The position numbers were made by a program, and so were the translations under genes. From Affinundibacterium fentianense (lineage in GTDB: Bacteria > Pseudomonadota > Gammaproteobacteria > Burkholderiales > Burkholderiaceae_D): 64,000 nucleotides of DNA. This document shows, piece by piece, positions 60,522 through 64,000 of this stretch; position 1 is the stretch's first letter; each line of letters begins with the position of its first letter. Location of the stretch: the NCBI RefSeq assembly GCF_018139545.1, contig NZ_JAGSPJ010000003.1, forward strand, positions 248,001 through 312,000, read 5' to 3'. The notes beneath the pieces are model-generated. The model ran no database searches. It was not told the DNA's origin and saw only the letters and a list, made by a program, of their open reading frames with translations.

Positions 60522-61966
60522 AATTAGGGAAGATTTTTCCTCAAGCTACAGGCGTGAAATTGTTACCTTTAGTGTTCAGTCTCAGTCTTGCTGGATGTAT
60601 TTCAGTTGGACCTGATTACCAACGGCCACAGTTAGATTTGCCACAAGCAAGTCAATCGAGTCAAGCTAGTGGTGCACAGCAGGCGCAACATGCTGCGTTA
60701 AAGACGTGGTGGAAGGGTTTGCAAGATCCTGTGCTCGATCAATTGATTGAAGATGCGCTCAAGCAAAATCAAGATTTGTTGATTGCGACTGCCCGTATGG
60801 AGGAAGCTAAAGCCACAGCGGGAATCGCATTAGCAAATCGCTTTCCAACTGTGGACGCGAACTTGGCAGTGAGTCGCTCACGTACCAGTGAAAATTCTGG
60901 CAAGTTGCCAGCGAATGCAAATTTGATTGGCGAAAATTATCAATTTGGTTTGAGTGCGGCATACGAGCTAGATTTGTTTGGTAAATTGAGTCGCGCTGAT
61001 GAAGCTGCAAAAGCACGTTTATTGTCGCAACAGGCGAACCGTGACGCGGTGCAAATTAGTTTGATTGCGAACGTTGCACAAAGCTATTTTTCTTTGCGCG
61101 CTTTTGATGCACAGTTGGCTTTTGCTGAAACCACATTAAAGAGCCGTCAAGAATATCTGGCATTGCAGCGTAAGCGTCATGCAGCGGGCGCGATTGGTGA
61201 CATCGATTTGCATTATGCAGAATCCGAACTCGCAGCAGGTGAAGTCGCTTTTACGCAAGCGAAGCAGGCATTGCGAAATGTAGAATCTAGCCTCGCGGTA
61301 TTGATAGGACGCTCACCAAAGCAGGTGATGAATCCTGACATTCCACGTGGTTTGACGATACAGCAATTGGTAAAAAATTTACCAACGCCTGCTGAGCTAC
61401 CGTCTGACTTGTTAGCACGACGTCCTGATCTGGTTGCTGCTGAACAGGTACTGGTTGCTGCCAATGCAGATGTGGGACAAGCAAAATCAGCATACTTCCC
61501 AAGCGTGCGATTAACGACGTCTTTAGGTCGCGAGTCACGTGCATTGGAAGATCTATTTAACCCAGCTTCTTTGTTGTGGAATGTCGCTTCGAGCATCGTA
61601 CAACCGGTGTTCCGTGCGGGTGCAGTCGGCGCCGTAGTTGATGGTGCCGAAGCGCGCAAGCGTCAAGCATTGGGGCAATATGTGCAGACTGTTCAAAATG
61701 CTTTCCGCGATGTTCACGATAGTTTGAACAATGCGATCAGCAATGCAGCGATTGATGCCTCAACACAATCACGTTTAACTGCCGTTCGTGAAACCTATCG
61801 CTTGTCGAACCTGCGCTACCAAAGTGGCTACAGTGCGTATGTTGAAGTCTTGAATGCGCAACGAGACTTGATGCAAGCAGAGATCGCCGCGATTGATAGT
61901 CAACGTGCGAAGCTGAGTTCTGGTGTGGCTTTGTATAAGGCTGTTGGGGGCGGTTGGGGACAGTAG
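60518..61966 (+). CDS. Outer-membrane efflux lipoprotein (OprM/NodT type)
   Basis: A 482-aa channel protein. The lipobox LAGC (near residue 27) is followed by ISVGPDYQRP, typical of NodT/OprM. Two TolC-like coiled-coil halves contain YELDLFGKLSRADEAAKARL near 147 and RETYRLSNLRYQSGYSAYVE near 422. It forms a trimeric outer-membrane tunnel for the pump. Its ATG overlaps the pump stop codon (ATGA). It is the last gene of the operon. Confidence 0.94.
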   Translation: MKLGKIFPQATGVKLLPLVFSLSLAGCISVGPDYQRPQLDLPQASQSSQASGAQQAQHAALKTWWKGLQDPVLDQLIEDALKQNQDLLIATARMEEAKATAGIALANRFPTVDANLAVSRSRTSENSGKLPANANLIGENYQFGLSAAYELDLFGKLSRADEAAKARLLSQQANRDAVQISLIANVAQSYFSLRAFDAQLAFAETTLKSRQEYLALQRKRHAAGAIGDIDLHYAESELAAGEVAFTQAKQALRNVESSLAVLIGRSPKQVMNPDIPRGLTIQQLVKNLPTPAELPSDLLARRPDLVAAEQVLVAANADVGQAKSAYFPSVRLTTSLGRESRALEDLFNPASLLWNVASSIVQPVFRAGAVGAVVDGAEARKRQALGQYVQTVQNAFRDVHDSLNNAISNAAIDASTQSRLTAVRETYRLSNLRYQSGYSAYVEVLNAQRDLMQAEIAAIDSQRAKLSSGVALYKAVGGGWGQ

Positions 61967-61997
61967 TTTTTTTTTTGATTGCTCGTGAGTTTTATGG

Positions 61998-62027
61998 AAG
62001 CCGGACTGTAAAAGGTTCGGCTTTTTT
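61998..62027 (+). terminator. Rho-independent terminator of the efflux operon
   Basis: AAGCCGGAC pairs with GTTCGGCTT (one G-T) around an 8-nt loop and is followed by T6. It lies 32 bp after the OprM-like stop. The rest of 61967-62269 holds only this and the rho terminator. Confidence 0.8.
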
Positions 62028-62206
62028 CTTTTGCTAATTTGATTTCTGATGTACGCATCGTCTGTAGGTCGGTCCACTCCCGATCTGTGCACGATATGCT
62101 CGCGTAGAAATAAATTTAGTCAATCACCGCAAGTCGTGCACCCGTTTATTGCAATCCAGCGATTGGTGAATCTGAAAATACACTTCAAAAGCTACATTCC
62201 AAAAAA

Positions 62207-62240
62207 CAAAAAAGCCGAACAATATGTTCGGCCTTCTTTT
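62207..62240 (-). terminator. Rho-independent terminator of rho
   Basis: On the minus strand GCCGAAC (62232-62226) and GTTCGGC (62220-62214) pair around ATATT and are followed by a U-run with one interruption (62213-62205). Confidence 0.85.
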
Positions 62241-62269
62241 GTGAAGCAAACTAAGCGTAGATAATTGAT

Positions 62270-63532
62270 TTATCCACCACGACGCATCATTTCAAAAAAC
62301 TCCGCGTTGTTCTTCGTTGCTTTCATCTTATCCAGGATGAATTCCATTGCCTCGATTTCATCCATACCGTATAAGAGTTTGCGCAGAATCCAGATTTTTT
62401 GTAGTTGATCAGGTTTGATCAACAACTCTTCACGTCGTGTGCCTGATTTGTTCAAGTTGATCGCTGGGTAAGTACGTTTTTCAGCCAAGCGACGTTCCAA
62501 ATGCACTTCCATGTTACCCGTGCCTTTGAATTCCTCGTAAATGACGTCATCCATACGACTACCAGTTTCGATCAAGGCAGTCGCGATAATCGTTAAGGAG
62601 CCGCCTTCTTCTACATTACGTGCTGCACCGAAGAAGCGTTTAGGACGTTGCAACGCGTTGGCATCGACACCACCAGTCAAGACTTTGCCTGATGCAGGAA
62701 TTACCGTGTTATACGCACGAGCCAAACGGGTGATAGAGTCTAACAAAATCACCACATCTTTTTTCATCTCTACTAGGCGCTTGGCTTTTTCCAAGACCAT
62801 TTCAGCGACTTGAACGTGACGGGTTGCAGGTTCATCGAACGTTGATGCGACCACTTCACCACGCACCGAGCGTTGCATCTCGGTGACTTCTTCTGGGCGT
62901 TCATCAATCAATAAAACGATCATCGTGACGTCTGGGTGATTCGTAGTGATTGCATGAGCGATGTGCTGCAGCATCACGGATTTACCCGATTTTGGCGAAG
63001 CAACTAGTAAGCCGCGTTGACCTTTACCGATAGGCGCAATCAAATCGATGATCCGGCCAGTGGTATTTTCTTCACCGCGCATATCACGCTCAAGATGTAA
63101 GAGCTTGCTCGGATGCAGGGGTGTTAAGTTTTCAAACAGAATGCGGTGTTTCGACATTTCTGGTGGTTCACCATTGACCTTGTCGACTTTGACTAAAGCG
63201 AAGTAACGTTCACCATCTTTTGGTGTACGCACTTCACCTTCGATCGAATCACCTGTGTGCAAATTGAACCGACGGATCTGTGAAGGCGAAATATAGATAT
63301 CGTCAGTCGATGCCATGTAGCTGGCATCTGGTGAGCGCAAAAAGCCAAAACCGTCCGGTAAGACTTCTAAAGCACCATCACCAAAAATTTGTTCGCCGCC
63401 TTTAGCGCGCTTTTTTAGGATCGCGAACATCAATTCTTGCTTACGCATACGCGCAGCATTATCGATATCGAGTCCGATGGCCATTTCTAACAACGCTGAG
63501 ACGTGTAAGGCCTTTAATTCAGATAAATGCAT
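62270..63532 (-). CDS. rho: Transcription termination factor Rho
   Basis: A 420-aa hexameric RNA helicase that ends transcription. The RNA-binding domain has [19 protein letters not shown] (about residues 50-68). The ATPase has the Walker [21 protein letters not shown] near 175-194, the Walker [17 protein letters not shown] and the Q/R loops near 280-290 ([19 protein letters not shown]). Length and start ([14 protein letters not shown]) are typical. It lies downstream of trxA in the common order. Confidence 0.98.
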   Translation of the reverse strand: MHLSELKALHVSALLEMAIGLDIDNAARMRKQELMFAILKKRAKGGEQIFGDGALEVLPDGFGFLRSPDASYMASTDDIYISPSQIRRFNLHTGDSIEGEVRTPKDGERYFALVKVDKVNGEPPEMSKHRILFENLTPLHPSKLLHLERDMRGEENTTGRIIDLIAPIGKGQRGLLVASPKSGKSVMLQHIAHAITTNHPDVTMIVLLIDERPEEVTEMQRSVRGEVVASTFDEPATRHVQVAEMVLEKAKRLVEMKKDVVILLDSITRLARAYNTVIPASGKVLTGGVDANALQRPKRFFGAARNVEEGGSLTIIATALIETGSRMDDVIYEEFKGTGNMEVHLERRLAEKRTYPAINLNKSGTRREELLIKPDQLQKIWILRKLLYGMDEIEAMEFILDKMKATKNNAEFFEMMRRGG

Positions 63533-63700
63533 AGTTGTGAGTGTCCCGAGATGGGAAATGAGGTGGGGGAGTGAACAGAGGTGAAAAAACGTTTAACTGG
63601 AACTTAATAAGGGTAAGGCAGGAAGGCTTTGGGGCTTGCTGCGATTGGCCAGTTGTAACGAGTAAGTTATAGCTAATTTTGCGTATTGTAAATCTTAATT

Positions 63701-63735
63701 CAGGCAATGTACAAATTTTCTTGTAACATTGCCTG
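63701..63735. other. Hairpin in the trxA-rho spacer
   Basis: CAGGCAATGT and ACATTGCCTG enclose a further ACAA/TTGT pairing, giving a 14-bp interrupted stem. It lies 27 bp beyond the trxA stop. No U-run on the minus strand, so it may be an RNA processing or pausing element. The region 63533-63700 is otherwise plain rho leader. Confidence 0.5.
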
Positions 63736-63761
63736 CAATTAGATTGCCGTGCCTGTTTGGT

Positions 63762-64000
63762 TCAGATGTTACTATCGATGAAGGCAGTCAGCTGTCCTTT
63801 TGCTAAAGCGCCAACTTTTTGCGCTGCTGCTTCGCCATTTTTGAACAGGATCAGAGTCGGGATGCCACGAATGCCAAACTTTCCAGGCACTGCTTGATTG
63901 GCATCGACATCCATTTTAGCGATCGTAATCTTACCGCTGTATTCTTTCGCAACTTCTTCCAAAATAGGTGCAATCATTTTGCATGGACCACACCATTCGG
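63762..64000 (-). CDS. trxA: Thioredoxin (N-terminus beyond window)
   Basis: The 3' part of a thioredoxin gene; the frame continues past 64000 on the minus strand. The active site EWCGPCKM is read at 63998-63975 just inside the edge, followed by [20 protein letters not shown] with the cis-Pro, and a C-terminus FIDSNI. Cytoplasmic disulfide reductase. Confidence 0.95.
   Translation of the reverse strand, partial: EWCGPCKMIAPILEEVAKEYSGKITIAKMDVDANQAVPGKFGIRGIPTLILFKNGEAAAQKVGALAKGQLTAFIDSNI

Overview
The window looks like chromosomal DNA of a low-to-mid GC member of the Betaproteobacteria, probably Burkholderiales close to Oxalobacteraceae such as Undibacterium. That placement is inference. 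It rests on groESL under a sigma32 promoter plus CIRCE, the trxA/rho pair, a UbiUVT-NnrS cluster, an RND pump of AcrAB/OprM type and the style of the housekeeping proteins. No rRNA or CRISPR array is present. One tRNA (Leu, CAA) was found.

Layout. (1) 1-12041, minus strand: an OPT-family transporter cut by the window edge, then one giant gene of about 3,517 codons made of six successive units, each a TPR array followed by a GT9-like glycosyltransferase module. (2) 12278-14903: groES-groEL with a perfect CIRCE operator, a heat-shock promoter, a hairpin between the two genes, and a terminator plus a 12-bp tandem repeat downstream. (3) 15018-26449: a chromosomal integron. The integrase gene intI faces away from the array and has a near-perfect LexA box. 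About fourteen cassette genes follow, separated by recognisable attC sites: immunity-like SUKH and WapI-like proteins, a GIY-YIG-like protein, small membrane proteins, an alpha/beta hydrolase, a glyoxalase-fold protein, a radical SAM protein and several unknowns. Three attC sites are split by copies of one ~0.84-kb non-autonomous element that keeps only the 3' end of an IS1182-type transposase gene. (4) 26528-33353: small genes of mostly unknown function, including DUF6988-like, LprI/DUF1311, YcxB-like, DUF4287, a DUF2750-methyltransferase fusion, GNAT, DUF2249, dgkA and an exported protein with a duplicated domain.

(5) 33400-41890, minus strand: ALDH7-type dehydrogenase, GNAT, 5'-nucleotidase, a class-V aminotransferase, and the gene run ubiU-ubiV-ubiT-nnrS, which links oxygen-independent ubiquinone synthesis to nitric-oxide/denitrification physiology. 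(6) 42121-51553: exported proteins, an MBL-fold hydrolase, GNAT, a two-gene response regulator-TPR/histidine kinase operon, and a cyanophycin-synthetase-like ATP-grasp protein with a decayed Mur-ligase region, followed by a methyltransferase. (7) 51944-64000: tRNA-Leu, an ArnT-like glycosyltransferase, rpmE2, a TRIC-type channel, a tetR gene divergent from a tripartite RND efflux operon with a palindromic operator between them, then rho and the 3' part of trxA.

The most unusual items are the six-unit TPR-glycosyltransferase, the integron with elements sitting inside attC sites (copies 2 and 3 share one nonsense codon and copy 3 looks mosaic), the radical SAM gene cassette, and the CphA-like protein that has lost its Mur-ligase P-loop. 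All names come from reading motifs by eye; no database search was run.
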